Positions 42,567-51,222 of a DNA stretch of 64,000 nt are shown here, piece by piece; positions within the stretch are counted from its first letter, which is position 1, and every line of letters begins with the position of its first letter. The stretch is taken from positions 1-64,000 of the IMG/VR virus record IMGVR_UViG_3300028557_000031. One strand, written 5' to 3'. The notes beneath the pieces are model-generated. The model made no database searches and had not been told where the DNA came from. It was given only the letters and a program-made list of their open reading frames with translations. Position numbers and translations under genes: made by a program. This DNA comes from a virus.

Positions 42567-42995
42567 TTATTCGAAAATTGTGGGGTCAGTTAAATAAATT
42601 ACCTCAGTGATTCCTTCTAAACAATAACATTTCACTTCTTGACTGGTACCGGCAATTTTTTGACCGTTTTTAAAACCTATAAATTTGGGTCCGTAACAAC
42701 CACAGGTAGGATTAAAAAGTTGCGTACCTACATATCTAAATCTGTATAAAAATGGTAGTGAATCTTCAATAATAGACTCGTAAACTTTTATACCCAATTC
42801 TTCAACTAAGATATCAAGGGGTGATGTACATTTTTCCCCATTAATTGGCGACAAGGGTTTAATAACCAAACTCTTTGTACAACTTGCATCATTCACATTT
42901 CGGTTAACAAAATGCCAAAAGAAAACTTCTTCTTCTTTAGCAATTTTATTAAACTCTGAAATGTCAATTATTTGAAATTCGGTCCCGATAGCCAT
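42567..42995 (-). CDS. Hypothetical protein, Cys-rich
   Basis: 142 aa. Two Cys pairs, NPTCGCYGPKF and VKCYCLEG, may bind metal. Overlaps the oxygenase gene upstream by 28 nt. No family recognised. Confidence 0.62.
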   Translation of the reverse strand: MAIGTEFQIIDISEFNKIAKEEEVFFWHFVNRNVNDASCTKSLVIKPLSPINGEKCTSPLDILVEELGIKVYESIIEDSLPFLYRFRYVGTQLFNPTCGCYGPKFIGFKNGQKIAGTSQEVKCYCLEGITEVIYLTDPTIFE

Positions 42996-43561
42996 GAAAC
43001 AAGAGAAATTCTTTTACCAGATGTTACTGGTGTAACCCTATGGAGTGTGAATGATGCGAAGAAACAAACTAACCCTCTTTCTTTGGGGATTTGAATAATA
43101 TTACCATTGTTTATTTCTAAAACACCACCCTCGTAGTCCTTTGGGTCCGATAACTGAATAACACAAGAAAGTTTTCTGTTAGACATTCCTGGACCAACAT
43201 CTGTATGCCAATCGTAATGTCCGCCACCACCGTTATAGAGGGTATACTGTAGGTCATCTTGATAACCCCAAAGGTCAAAATTCCACATCTGGGCGTTTGC
43301 CGCAATTGATAATTCAGTGATTCTTTCATAAACCCAAAGAAAATCATCATTTTGAGGAATCCATGAAATTTCACTTTTCCTATGGTCAGATTGTGTTGAG
43401 GTGTCACCAGCACCTACTAACCCTGATTGTTTAGGAAGTTTGTTGGCGGTCTTAATCAAAGTATCTAACTCATCATCGGTAAATGCATTTACATAATAGT
43501 AATAGTTCATGTGATTGAGGTCGGTTCTGTGTTGGGCAACAAAAGGATATGATAAATTCAT
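42968..43561 (-). CDS. 2OG-Fe(II) oxygenase (PKHD-type)
   Basis: 197 aa from the ATG at 43561. HYDWHTDVG (His119, Asp121), FTLHRVTPV (His174) and SGKRISL (Arg184) give the full iron and 2-oxoglutarate set; YEGGVLEI is the conserved strand. Resembles PKHD-type hydroxylases of T4-like cyanophages. The upstream 15-residue extension lacks support. Confidence 0.9.
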   Translation of the reverse strand: MNLSYPFVAQHRTDLNHMNYYYYVNAFTDDELDTLIKTANKLPKQSGLVGAGDTSTQSDHRKSEISWIPQNDDFLWVYERITELSIAANAQMWNFDLWGYQDDLQYTLYNGGGGHYDWHTDVGPGMSNRKLSCVIQLSDPKDYEGGVLEINNGNIIQIPKERGLVCFFASFTLHRVTPVTSGKRISLVSWLSGPNFK

Positions 43562-43618
43562 TTTAATTTTTTCTTCAAAAATAACACACCTTGAACTAAT
43601 ATTCAACTATTACTATCT

Positions 43619-44617
43619 ATGAAACAGAAAATCTTTGATGTTATTTTTTTTTACAACGAAATTAACCTTCTTGATAAAAGAATTGAGTACATGGGAAATC
43701 ATGTTACAAAATTTATAATTTTAAATTTTGGGCCAATTCATTTAAACACCTACCAAGACAATATTCAGGTTTACAAGATGTCTTTTAGAAAAACACCTTT
43801 TTTTAGAAATAATTTTTTAGAATATCTTTTTTATCTATTTGATTTTGATGATTTCAAATATGATGATTTTTTTATTTTTTCCAAAGTAGATGAACTTCCT
43901 GACCTTGAGTCTCTCTTTAGTGAAATCAACCCCAAAAGTTTTATCCCATTGGTTTTAAACCACACTAACTACGCATGGTCACACCTATTACAATCCAAAG
44001 AAACATATTTTGGTTCAAGAATATTCCAATACACTAACTTTTTACAAAATACTCATTTACACCATTCATTATACAATAATAATCCCCTTTTGTGGAACGC
44101 ACAAATTATTGATAACGGATTTAGATTATTTGGGTTTGGTTCTTTGGAGACCTTGGAGTTATCAAAAAATTTTTGGTATGATGAATCACCTCATAATCAA
44201 ACAAATCTTTCGAATTTATTGGACCAACATAATTCAATCAATTATGATGAAAAAATTATTCACCATACTTTAGTTGAAAATACTTTGTTACCCATACATT
44301 TTCATAGTTTGTCTCACGAAGTAAAAAATTCGGAAAAATCTATATTATTCTTGGATTTAGCGGTATCCGATAATGAAATTCATTACAATTTTAACGGACA
44401 ACAAAATATTGAAATAATCAATTATCCATCAAGGGTTTTATATTCCGATAAAAATTATGAAGATTTCCAAAGTGATTTTAAAAAAAATGAAATACTAAGA
44501 ATTTTGAAAAAGTTACCCACAGAAAATATCAAACATATTGAAATAAAAAAAACCACAGAAACTGTGGTTTTTAATATGGAGGAAATTATTAATTCAGTCC
44601 CGAGTGAGTTACTTTAG
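43619..44617 (+). CDS. GT17-like glycosyltransferase
   Basis: 332 aa. FDVIFFYNEINLLDKRIEYM and FIILNFGPIHLNTYQDN match the N-terminal pattern of family 17 (beta-1,4-GlcNAc-type) glycosyltransferases, with DDFFIFSKVDELPDL as the DxD-like region. C-terminal 90 residues are unassigned. A hairpin used by the opposite strand lies in its 3' end. Confidence 0.75.
   Translation: MKQKIFDVIFFYNEINLLDKRIEYMGNHVTKFIILNFGPIHLNTYQDNIQVYKMSFRKTPFFRNNFLEYLFYLFDFDDFKYDDFFIFSKVDELPDLESLFSEINPKSFIPLVLNHTNYAWSHLLQSKETYFGSRIFQYTNFLQNTHLHHSLYNNNPLLWNAQIIDNGFRLFGFGSLETLELSKNFWYDESPHNQTNLSNLLDQHNSINYDEKIIHHTLVENTLLPIHFHSLSHEVKNSEKSILFLDLAVSDNEIHYNFNGQQNIEIINYPSRVLYSDKNYEDFQSDFKKNEILRILKKLPTENIKHIEIKKTTETVVFNMEEIINSVPSELL
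44549..44570 (-). terminator. Terminator for 44614 gene inside GT17-like gene
   Basis: On the minus strand AAACCACAG, TTT, CTGTGGTTT then a T run, 44 nt after the 44614 stop; it lies within coding codons of the plus-strand glycosyltransferase. Confidence 0.72.
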
Positions 44618-45351
44618 AATTTTGACATTCGTTTGAACATTTCTAAAATAACCTCTTTCTGTTCTACGGTGCTTTCATCCAAGATTTCATCTTCTTCGTA
44701 AATGTCGCCATCCGCTGTGTCACCATATGAATCGCCAGCCTCAGGTCCATCAGAAACAAAGTTATAGGCTTTATCCTCACCACCCATCATTTCTTGACCA
44801 TCATACTCTTTATTCATCATTTTATTCATTCGTGCAACCATCTCACGAGCATCAGAATCAGTATCATGTTGTGATTCGTAATCTAAAACATCTTGTTGGT
44901 CCTGATATTCTTGATTGATAGTATCAAAATCAGTCTTTGAATTAAATTCTTCAGGACCATCTGTTCCGAAGTTGTATGCGGATTCCATTTCATCGTATTG
45001 TTCTTCCATGTCGTCTTCTTTGTAGAGTTTCTTGTGCATACCCTCAAAAGTATCAATATCATTGGATGAACCTTGAACATAATCAAACCCAGCTTTTGGG
45101 TCCAAATCTTGGGTAACATCGAGTTTTTGACCGTACATTTGTTCGTTAATACCCATATTTGAAAATCCCTGAACTTTGCCGTTATTACCCACTGTCATAC
45201 CTAACTTGTCCTTAGCAAAGTCTTGTACTGTTAGTGGTGTGAGATTATTTGTTGTATTTAAAGTGGCATATCCATCATATTGTGTTTGATGTTGTTTTAG
45301 AATATTTTCTTTTTCAGAATCACTTGGATTCCATATAGTCATGTATGACAT
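44614..45351 (-). CDS. Acidic late protein
   Basis: 245 aa, Asp/Glu/Met/Tyr-rich with repeated YNFGTDGPEEFNS/YNFVSDGPEAGDS-type units around 125 and 205. N-terminus MSYMTIWNPSDSEKENILKQ shares the SEKENI helix with other late leaders. Function unknown. Confidence 0.7.
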   Translation of the reverse strand: MSYMTIWNPSDSEKENILKQHQTQYDGYATLNTTNNLTPLTVQDFAKDKLGMTVGNNGKVQGFSNMGINEQMYGQKLDVTQDLDPKAGFDYVQGSSNDIDTFEGMHKKLYKEDDMEEQYDEMESAYNFGTDGPEEFNSKTDFDTINQEYQDQQDVLDYESQHDTDSDAREMVARMNKMMNKEYDGQEMMGGEDKAYNFVSDGPEAGDSYGDTADGDIYEEDEILDESTVEQKEVILEMFKRMSKF

Positions 45352-45366
45352 AATCAGATGTTTTGT

Positions 45367-45374
45367 TATAAATA
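45367..45374 (-). promoter_or_regulatory. Late-type motif
   Basis: TATTTATA 15 nt before ATG 45351. Confidence 0.5.
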
Positions 45375-45422
45375 GTTCCTCAAACCTCTTTTTTTGTTTT
45401 TCACTTTTACTATAATTGATTC

Positions 45423-45680
45423 ATGGATTTAGACGAACTTTTTGAAACAGCTGAAGGAGCCGTTGTTCTCACTGGATTTGATGAGGCAATAATTGGACTT
45501 GTTGAAGAATTTGGTAATGGACCTAGAATACTATACTCAAGAGAAAAAATATTACAAATACTCCAAGAAAGGGATGAAATGAATTTTGACGATGCGTTGG
45601 ATTTCTATGATTTTAACATTCTTGGTATGTATGTCGGAGAACAAAATCCACTAATCCTTTATGAAACCTTAAACAAATAA
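45423..45680 (+). CDS. Conserved small protein (EEFGNGPRILYS type)
   Basis: 85 aa. The core IIGLVEEFGNGPRILYSREK then LDFYDFNILGMYVGE matches a small family I have seen in phage and marine metagenomes with no known role. Confidence 0.72.
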   Translation: MDLDELFETAEGAVVLTGFDEAIIGLVEEFGNGPRILYSREKILQILQERDEMNFDDALDFYDFNILGMYVGEQNPLILYETLNK

Positions 45681-45685
45681 TAACT

Positions 45686-45898
45686 ATGGTAACACTTACT
45701 TTTAATACCACCACCAAAACTGTGAAAATCTCAAACACAGCAGATAAAAACATATACGAATACTCAAATATCCCAACTGTCAAAGTTCGGGACGGATTCT
45801 ATGAGGTAATGCAAAAAGAGGCATCTCTTACAGAAGAAATTCAAATCCCAATTTGTCGTCTTCCTATCTCACAAACCATAATGTTTATTACTAAATAA
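45686..45898 (+). CDS. Small hypothetical protein
   Basis: 70 aa, beta-rich, 5 nt after the preceding gene. Ends PICRLPISQTIMFITK, a KTSC-like strand order without a full match. Confidence 0.6.
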   Translation: MVTLTFNTTTKTVKISNTADKNIYEYSNIPTVKVRDGFYEVMQKEASLTEEIQIPICRLPISQTIMFITK

Positions 45899-45903
45899 AA
45901 AAA

Positions 45904-46647
45904 ATGATTAATACTGAACTATCAAATCTGCTTAAAACCAGCTACCAATCCGCATTTCCATTTCCACACATTGTAATTGATAATTTTATTCAAGAAGATA
46001 TTGTAAATGAGGTTGCCGAGGAAGTAAAAAAATATGAAATGTGGGGGTATGACCCTTCAGCCTACTCTGTAAAACATCAAGTAAATAAATTTTTTAGTCC
46101 TTGGTGTGATGAAAACTTGAATGATATTCAACAAACCGCCCCAAAAACTTGGCAGGTTTTATCTTACCTTAACTCTAAAGAGGCAACTTTATTCTTGGAA
46201 ACATTAACTGGTATTGATAATATTCTACCCGATAACAAATTTGTTGGTGGTGGGATGCATAAAATTAACACAGGTGGAAGATTAGCCGTACATGCGGATT
46301 ACAATGTCCACCCTGAAAATGAACTTCATCGAAGAATTAATTTACTCCTGTATTTGAATAAAGATTGGAAATCTGAGTGGGGAGGAAATTTAGAATTGTG
46401 GGAAAAAGATATGTCTAAAGTTACACACTCTATTGAACCTGTTTTCAATCGGGCAGTAATTTTCAATATTACTGATGATGCGTTCCATGGACACCCTCAC
46501 CCACTTACAAGTCCTGAGGATGTTTCTCGTTACTCTTTAGCACTCTACTATTTCACTGAGACACGACCTAAAAATGAAATTAGCGAAAAACATGCGGCAA
46601 TATGGCAAGAGCATGACCACAGTGTGAGAAACTACGCGAAGTTTTAA
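45904..46647 (+). CDS. 2OG-Fe(II) oxygenase, paralogue A
   Basis: 247 aa. LAVHADYN (His130, Asp132), FHGHPHP (His197 region) and Arg209 form the active site; [12 protein letters not shown] is characteristic of this hydroxylase group. Same architecture as the gene at 61178, with matching [16 protein letters not shown] and P(F/I)SNRxVxFNI strings, so the two are clear paralogues. Confidence 0.9.
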   Translation: MINTELSNLLKTSYQSAFPFPHIVIDNFIQEDIVNEVAEEVKKYEMWGYDPSAYSVKHQVNKFFSPWCDENLNDIQQTAPKTWQVLSYLNSKEATLFLETLTGIDNILPDNKFVGGGMHKINTGGRLAVHADYNVHPENELHRRINLLLYLNKDWKSEWGGNLELWEKDMSKVTHSIEPVFNRAVIFNITDDAFHGHPHPLTSPEDVSRYSLALYYFTETRPKNEISEKHAAIWQEHDHSVRNYAKF

Positions 46648-46648
46648 T

Positions 46649-47143
46649 ATGAATAACTTAGATAAAAGCTATCAAGCACTCCTACAAGATATCCTAAATA
46701 TTGGGATAATAAAAGAGGACCGTACAGGTACGGGTACCCTATCAGTATTTGGTCGTCAGATTCGACATAAAATGTCAGAAGGTTTTCCTCTTCTCACCAC
46801 CAAGAAGATGGCGGTTAAAGCAATGATAACCGAACTGAAATGGTTTTTGAAAGGAGATACCAATATCAAGTATTTGGTTAATAATGGTTGTCATATTTGG
46901 GATGGAGATTGTTATAAAGCGTATATTAAAAGATATAATAAAGGTAAATATGTTGTTGCCAAATTATTAGAAAATTCTAAGAAAAATAGAACATTGACTG
47001 AACCATTAACACCTAAACAATTAAAAGAATTGGGATTATCAATTAATGTAGATGTATCAGATTGTAAAAACTTTAAAGAAGCATCTAAAGTACAAGAACA
47101 AATTATTAACGGAGATGTTAAAATCAACATTATAAAAAAATAA
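46649..47143 (+). pseudogene. thyA: Truncated thymidylate synthase fused to repeat segment
   Basis: 164 aa. The first roughly 100 residues are ThyA-like: [29 protein letters not shown] and GCHIWDGD. The usual 260-aa enzyme continues to the catalytic Cys and dUMP site, all missing here. From about 118 the protein becomes a repeated segment ([20 protein letters not shown]) that recurs in the next ORF. Enzyme activity is improbable. Lies in a stretch with different codon use and an adjoining homing-type HTH protein. Confidence 0.82.
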
Positions 47144-47235
47144 ATTATGAAATCAAATTTAACAGAAAAACTACTATCAATCTGCGGAAGTGCAGATAAA
47201 ACTTACGGGTATAATGATATTAAATCAATAACCCA
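47001..47235 (+). repeat. 235-bp direct repeat, copy 1
   Basis: Nearly identical to 47301-47535; about 160 bp are exact and the remainder has a few substitutions. It holds the 3' end of one ORF, a TAA, and the 5' end of the next ORF. Confidence 0.92.
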
Positions 47236-47443
47236 TTATTTCTTTAAGAAAGAACCACTTAAACGAACTTATCCAAAGTTTGTAGAACCTGAGCCGATTA
47301 AACCATTAACACCTAAACAATTAAAAGAATTGGGATTATCAATTAATGTAGATGTATCAGATTGTAAAAACTTTAAAGAAGCATCTAAAGTACAAGAACA
47401 AATTATTAACGGAGATGTTAAAATCAACATTATAAAAAAATAA
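47147..47443 (+). CDS. Repeat-encoded hypothetical protein
   Basis: 98 aa. First 32 residues (MKSNLTEKLLSICGSADKTY...) match the next ORF; the last 49 match the thyA fusion tail. A chimera created by the duplication. No function assigned. Confidence 0.65.
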   Translation: MKSNLTEKLLSICGSADKTYGYNDIKSITHYFFKKEPLKRTYPKFVEPEPIKPLTPKQLKELGLSINVDVSDCKNFKEASKVQEQIINGDVKINIIKK

Positions 47444-47535
47444 ATTATGAAATCAAATTTAACAAAAAAATTATTATCAATCTGCGGAGATGCAGATAAA
47501 ACTTACGGGTATAATGATATTAAATCAATAACCCA
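47301..47535 (+). repeat. 235-bp direct repeat, copy 2
   Basis: Second copy at a 300-bp period from copy 1. Differences cluster at the MKSNLT(E/K)KL codons. Confidence 0.92.
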
Positions 47536-48013
47536 ATTAACAGAGGAACAACGTATTGAAGTCGAATCATTACTAATCGATAATTTAGGATTTGATAAGA
47601 TAGTATGGGTAGGACTACCTGAAGGTTTAACAGAAGATGGAAAAAAAGCAATTGTTGTTAAAACTAGAAAAATTGTGGGTCCATATGAAGAACCACCTCA
47701 TAAAGGTGAAGTAGGCTATGTTTATACTATATCATTTACTCCAAAAATGTATGAACCTGGAGAGTTATATCAACCTGTAAAAGATGGATGTGTATTTGCA
47801 CCTACTACTTACAACCCAGAAACATATGAACCAAAACAAAGTATTACATTAACATGGTCACCTGACTTTCCGCAAGACATTGATGCTCCAGCAAGGACAT
47901 ATGAAGATGACAAGCAAATGGTTAGAGATATGTTAGAAAAGGTGTTAGATAATCCTGAAGAATATAGACCAATCGGGCATATTGGGTGTTTAGTGAGATA
48001 TGCAGTAGTATAA
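47447..48013 (+). CDS. Hypothetical protein starting in repeat copy 2
   Basis: 188 aa. Starts like the preceding ORF, then is unique: TKEEQ-like helix, KMYEPGELYQPVKDGCVFAP and YNPETYEPKQSITLTWSPD, a Tyr/Pro-rich region. No recognised family. Confidence 0.65.
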   Translation: MKSNLTKKLLSICGDADKTYGYNDIKSITQLTEEQRIEVESLLIDNLGFDKIVWVGLPEGLTEDGKKAIVVKTRKIVGPYEEPPHKGEVGYVYTISFTPKMYEPGELYQPVKDGCVFAPTTYNPETYEPKQSITLTWSPDFPQDIDAPARTYEDDKQMVRDMLEKVLDNPEEYRPIGHIGCLVRYAVV

Positions 48014-48053
48014 TCACACCCAACAATTAAAGCACCATTATCAAATTAAAAAA
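48012..48053 (+). repeat. 41-bp direct repeat, copy 1
   Basis: Begins AATCACACCCAACAATTAAA; exact with 48217-48258 apart from the edges. It spans a TAA and the space before the next ORF. Confidence 0.9.
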
Positions 48054-48061
48054 TAAAAATT

Positions 48062-48235
48062 ATGGAAAATTTACAAATCAAAATTACAATCACCGATGGT
48101 GAAAAAGAAGCAAAAACCACAATTCGTGTAAATGATTATCTAAATATGAAAAATCTTCACGGGGTTAGTTTGTTAGATTTACAAGTGGATACTTTATTGG
48201 AAGATATTAACAAACCAATCACACCCAACAATTAA
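48062..48235 (+). CDS. Small hypothetical protein
   Basis: 57 aa (MENLQIKITITDGEKEAKTT...), ending INKPITPNN in repeat copy 2. Beta-strand N-terminus. Unknown. Confidence 0.55.
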   Translation: MENLQIKITITDGEKEAKTTIRVNDYLNMKNLHGVSLLDLQVDTLLEDINKPITPNN

Positions 48236-48258
48236 AGCACCATTATCAAATTAAAAAA
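48217..48258 (+). repeat. 41-bp direct repeat, copy 2
   Basis: Same sequence as 48012-48053, 205 bp apart; brackets the small ORF at 48062. Confidence 0.9.
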
Positions 48259-48297
48259 ATATTAAGTGAAAAAAGAAAGGGCAAGAAACCAAGTAAT

Positions 48298-48462
48298 ATG
48301 AAACAAATTTTGATTCATGATATTGTTTATGAGAGTTTGGCTGAAGCCTCGAGACAAACGGGTATTCCATCACCAACTATCTTATGGAGAATCAATTCTA
48401 AAAATAAAAAATATGAAAATTACTTGTACCACCCTAAAATCGAAGCACCCCTAAGTAATTAA
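48298..48462 (+). CDS. Homing-endonuclease-type HTH remnant (NUMOD1-like)
   Basis: 54 aa. VYESLAEASRQTGIPSPTIL matches the (Y)xSLxEAaxxTGIsxxTI repeat found C-terminal in GIY-YIG and HNH homing enzymes. No nuclease domain remains. Follows repeat copy 2 and precedes a sugar gene, so it is a fragment of a former mobile element. Confidence 0.72.
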   Translation: MKQILIHDIVYESLAEASRQTGIPSPTILWRINSKNKKYENYLYHPKIEAPLSN

Positions 48463-48464
48463 TT

Positions 48465-49004
48465 ATGGATTTTCCAATATTAGTTGAACACCCCACTTTT
48501 GGGGACTATCGTGGTAACTTTTGTGCATCACCTATCATAATGATGGGTGACAAACGATTAGATAAAAATTGGGTTCAAGTTAATACCAGTATTAGTGTTG
48601 ACCCCTTTACACTTAGGGGTCTTCATTTTCAAAATCATCCATTTCAACAAACCAAATATATGAAGCCTATATGGGGTTCAATTTTAAATTTTGTTATCTG
48701 TGTGGACAAAAAAAGACCTGATTTTGGTAAGGTTTACTCATTCAATATTGATTTAAATCACGCAGTTCTTATCCCAAGAGGGTTTGCTAACGGAGTTCTT
48801 ACTTTAGAACCAAATACTATTATTCAATATTTTGTGGATAATTCATATTCAAAAGACCATGACCAGTCACTAAAGTGGGATAGTCACCCTGAAATAAAAT
48901 ACATAGTTAATCAATTTACGGATTCTCCTATTATTTCAGAAAAAGATGAAAATGGTTTTTTGTGGGATGATTTGGTATCAGAAAAATACCATATACATTG
49001 CTAA
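48465..49004 (+). CDS. dTDP-4-dehydrorhamnose 3,5-epimerase-like protein
   Basis: 179 aa RmlC-type cupin. LRGLHFQNHPFQQTKYMKPI and VLIPRGFANGVLTLEPNTII reproduce the family's RGLHxQ and IPxGxAHG-like boxes (here RGFANG). Would modify a nucleotide-activated deoxysugar. Two nt after the HTH remnant. Catalytic His and Tyr are plausible but not proven. Confidence 0.82.
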   Translation: MDFPILVEHPTFGDYRGNFCASPIIMMGDKRLDKNWVQVNTSISVDPFTLRGLHFQNHPFQQTKYMKPIWGSILNFVICVDKKRPDFGKVYSFNIDLNHAVLIPRGFANGVLTLEPNTIIQYFVDNSYSKDHDQSLKWDSHPEIKYIVNQFTDSPIISEKDENGFLWDDLVSEKYHIHC

Positions 49005-49586
49005 GAGTTTCCTCGAAGCATTTTGAATTTCCCTTTTGACTTTATCAATATCAAAGTCTTCACCCCTTTTTTCCATTACTTTCATAACGCCATTGATGAT
49101 TTTAAGTTTTACTTCATCAGCATTTTCAACAACTCTCTCAAATGCCTTGAGTTGTTCATCTGAAGTGAATTCAATATCATACGGAGAACCAAACTTTGTG
49201 GTAATATAATCTGAACCTGAATACAAAAGAGGGGACGCACCAAACATATTGGTAATCCCACTATCTCTTACATCTAAAAGAAATTTACGAATGAACGAGA
49301 TGTCAAAATTTCTAAGAATGTATTCATTATCTTGAATGTAGGCAAACTGTTGATTATTGCTAGTTGATTCGTTCAAAGACGGGGATTTTAATTTTTTCCA
49401 CGCATCTACATTAGATAATAGAGATAATTGACTTCCATTATCCCACATAACACTAATAAGTAACCCATCATCTTCGAATGGGTCTCTTGTTATACTCTGA
49501 ACGATACCCTTAGTACCTGGTGATAGAAATTCATTCTCCATATGATAGAGCATGATTCTGTCCCCAGGGTTTAGTTTTTCTTTCAT
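48978..49586 (-). CDS. Hypothetical late protein
   Basis: 202 aa. MKEKLNPGDRIMLYHMENEF then a possible SH3-like LSPGTKGIVQSITRDPF; the C-terminal half is helical (DEQLKAFERVVENADEVKL). Overlaps the convergent epimerase by 27 nt. Confidence 0.68.
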   Translation of the reverse strand: MKEKLNPGDRIMLYHMENEFLSPGTKGIVQSITRDPFEDDGLLISVMWDNGSQLSLLSNVDAWKKLKSPSLNESTSNNQQFAYIQDNEYILRNFDISFIRKFLLDVRDSGITNMFGASPLLYSGSDYITTKFGSPYDIEFTSDEQLKAFERVVENADEVKLKIINGVMKVMEKRGEDFDIDKVKREIQNASRKLLAMYMVFF

Positions 49587-49591
49587 ATGAT

Positions 49592-49599
49592 TATAAATA
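49592..49599 (-). promoter_or_regulatory. Late-type motif
   Basis: TATTTATA 5 nt before ATG 49586. Confidence 0.5.
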
Positions 49600-49609
49600 C
49601 TTTAGAATG

Positions 49610-49616
49610 TATTTAT
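49610..49616 (+). promoter_or_regulatory. Late-type motif, divergent
   Basis: GTATTTAT 6 nt before ATG 49623; with the minus copy it forms a divergent pair 10 bp apart. Confidence 0.45.
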
Positions 49617-49622
49617 GGAAAT

Positions 49623-50252
49623 ATGAGGTATAAACGCACCAAGATAAATGAAAGTGTATTACTTTTGGAATCACAAACATCAAGTTTGGGTAAAGACTTA
49701 ATTGAAATACACGACCAAATGTCAAAAATTTTAGAAGATTGTTATCAAGTTTGGAAACTTAACGCGAAGTTCTTGGTAACATGGGGAGCCTCGTTGGGTG
49801 GACTAATTCTACCTCTGAAAAATTGGATAGAAACAAATCATCCTGAACTTTCCTACGAACAGGTCATACTTTTATTGTTAGGTATCGCATCTAACTTTTT
49901 TTACGATAATGAGGTGTTTATTAAAAAAGTTTTGAAAAAAATTCACCAAGAAGGGTTAGTGGACACATTTAAAAAAGTATTCAAAAAAACTAAAGACCTC
50001 AAAAAGTCGTTGGAAGAACTTTTATTGGGACTTAAAAATTTTACAATTAATATGTCTTCAATTGTAAGTTATGCCTTTATCCTTCCAATTCTTTCTGATT
50101 TGGTAAATATGGTAAACGAAGGTGATTTTGAAGAAAATATACAACTAATCACAACCCGTATTTTAGCCTCAGGAGTAGTTTTGATAAGTGGTGTCGTACT
50201 AGCCAATCTTTTGACCGAACTCTTCAAGAGTTTCCAAAAGACGAGTCTTTAA
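49623..50252 (+). CDS. Late membrane-associated protein
   Basis: 209 aa from ATG 49623. Leader KINESVLLLESQ, then long amphipathic helices, and hydrophobic segments VTWGASLGGLILPL, SYAFILPILSDLVNMV and TRILASGVVLISGVVLANLL. Overlaps the convergent metalloprotease-like gene by 54 nt. Likely virion or ejection protein. Confidence 0.68.
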   Translation: MRYKRTKINESVLLLESQTSSLGKDLIEIHDQMSKILEDCYQVWKLNAKFLVTWGASLGGLILPLKNWIETNHPELSYEQVILLLLGIASNFFYDNEVFIKKVLKKIHQEGLVDTFKKVFKKTKDLKKSLEELLLGLKNFTINMSSIVSYAFILPILSDLVNMVNEGDFEENIQLITTRILASGVVLISGVVLANLLTELFKSFQKTSL

Positions 50253-50771
50253 CTCATTTTCATTATCAAATTCGTGGAATTTACCGTACTTGGTAAACCA
50301 ACGCCCCATAACTTCAACCAATTCAGAACCACAATATTCTGACTCAAACATAAAACCGTAGTATTGAGCCTCAATTTCATGAGGTTGGAAATAGTAGTCT
50401 TCAGTATCTACATTTTCATCGTCCCCAAATTCCATACCCCCCATTTCTTGGAACCAATGTGTTAGTTCATGGGTAAGGACTTCACCGATATTAGAAATGG
50501 TAAAGAAATCAACAGGTTTTGAACTCAGAAGTTTAATCTTTATGGTATTCTCATCATTGTAGTAATCACCCAAAACAATATTGTCCTGAAGGGTCTGTGT
50601 TTCTTCCCATTCAAACTCAACAATTAGGTCTTGACCGGAAAATCTGTAAGTCATATCACCACCTGAATCTTCAGGAAGAAAAAATGACCCTGAAGAGTTG
50701 AAATGGATGACAAGTTCAATGTCATCCAAGATTTGTTTAGTAATACCAAAAAGTTGTTGTTTGTCTACCAT
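50199..50771 (-). CDS. HExxH metalloprotease-like protein
   Basis: 190 aa. EVLTHELTHWFQEMGG at about 97-112 is a zincin HExxH motif; downstream HEIEAQYYGFMFESE supplies the third ligand (Glu). Similar small zincins occur in phages. Probably acts on host or virion proteins. Overlaps the upstream signal-peptide gene by 7 nt. Confidence 0.82.
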   Translation of the reverse strand: MVDKQQLFGITKQILDDIELVIHFNSSGSFFLPEDSGGDMTYRFSGQDLIVEFEWEETQTLQDNIVLGDYYNDENTIKIKLLSSKPVDFFTISNIGEVLTHELTHWFQEMGGMEFGDDENVDTEDYYFQPHEIEAQYYGFMFESEYCGSELVEVMGRWFTKYGKFHEFDNENELKTRLLETLEEFGQKIG

Positions 50772-51193
50772 TTTACATAAATTCCAATTCCATAATAAAA
50801 CTCTTGTGATACTCTAAAGATGCCTACCACATCAAAATCGTTGGTTCTGTTAGACAGTGTATTTGCAATACGAGTCTTAATCCACATTTCGGGTTTTATC
50901 TGATTGGGGGGATAACTCATCCCCATGTTTTTTTGGTATCCACCGACCATTAAACTAACATCGTTGAATAGTTTGACTTCTCCCCCAAAACGATTCACTA
51001 AGGTAAAGGGGGTAGTATAGGCGTATGGATAAGGATAACTGGTAAAGTATTGTCCCCCCACATAGAAACCGACCTTATTTACTATCTGACTGACAATAAC
51101 GGAGTTATCGGTTGGGATGTACATAATGTCATTACCCCTTTGTGCTAAAAGGGGGGTTGATAGAATAGAGAAAAGAATTAGTAGTCGTTTCAT
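50765..51193 (-). CDS. Secreted or outer-membrane-type protein
   Basis: 142 aa. Signal peptide MKRLLILFSILSTPLLAQ with cleavage near AQ-RG. Mature region is beta-rich (VGFYVGGQYFTSYPYPYAYT) ending IGIYVKW, like a short outer-membrane barrel fragment. May alter the host surface. Confidence 0.72.
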   Translation of the reverse strand: MKRLLILFSILSTPLLAQRGNDIMYIPTDNSVIVSQIVNKVGFYVGGQYFTSYPYPYAYTTPFTLVNRFGGEVKLFNDVSLMVGGYQKNMGMSYPPNQIKPEMWIKTRIANTLSNRTNDFDVVGIFRVSQEFYYGIGIYVKW

Positions 51194-51222
51194 CGAGAGA
51201 AATGATAAACCAAAATAGGGGG

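Noticed and set aside
46649-48013. Group I intron in thyA, by analogy with T4 td
   Set aside because: No R/S elements (GACTA...TAGTC) seen and no downstream ThyA exon.
48012-48258. 41-bp direct repeats as an attachment-site pair
   Set aside because: No integrase in the window and only a small ORF lies between; a duplication scar is simpler.
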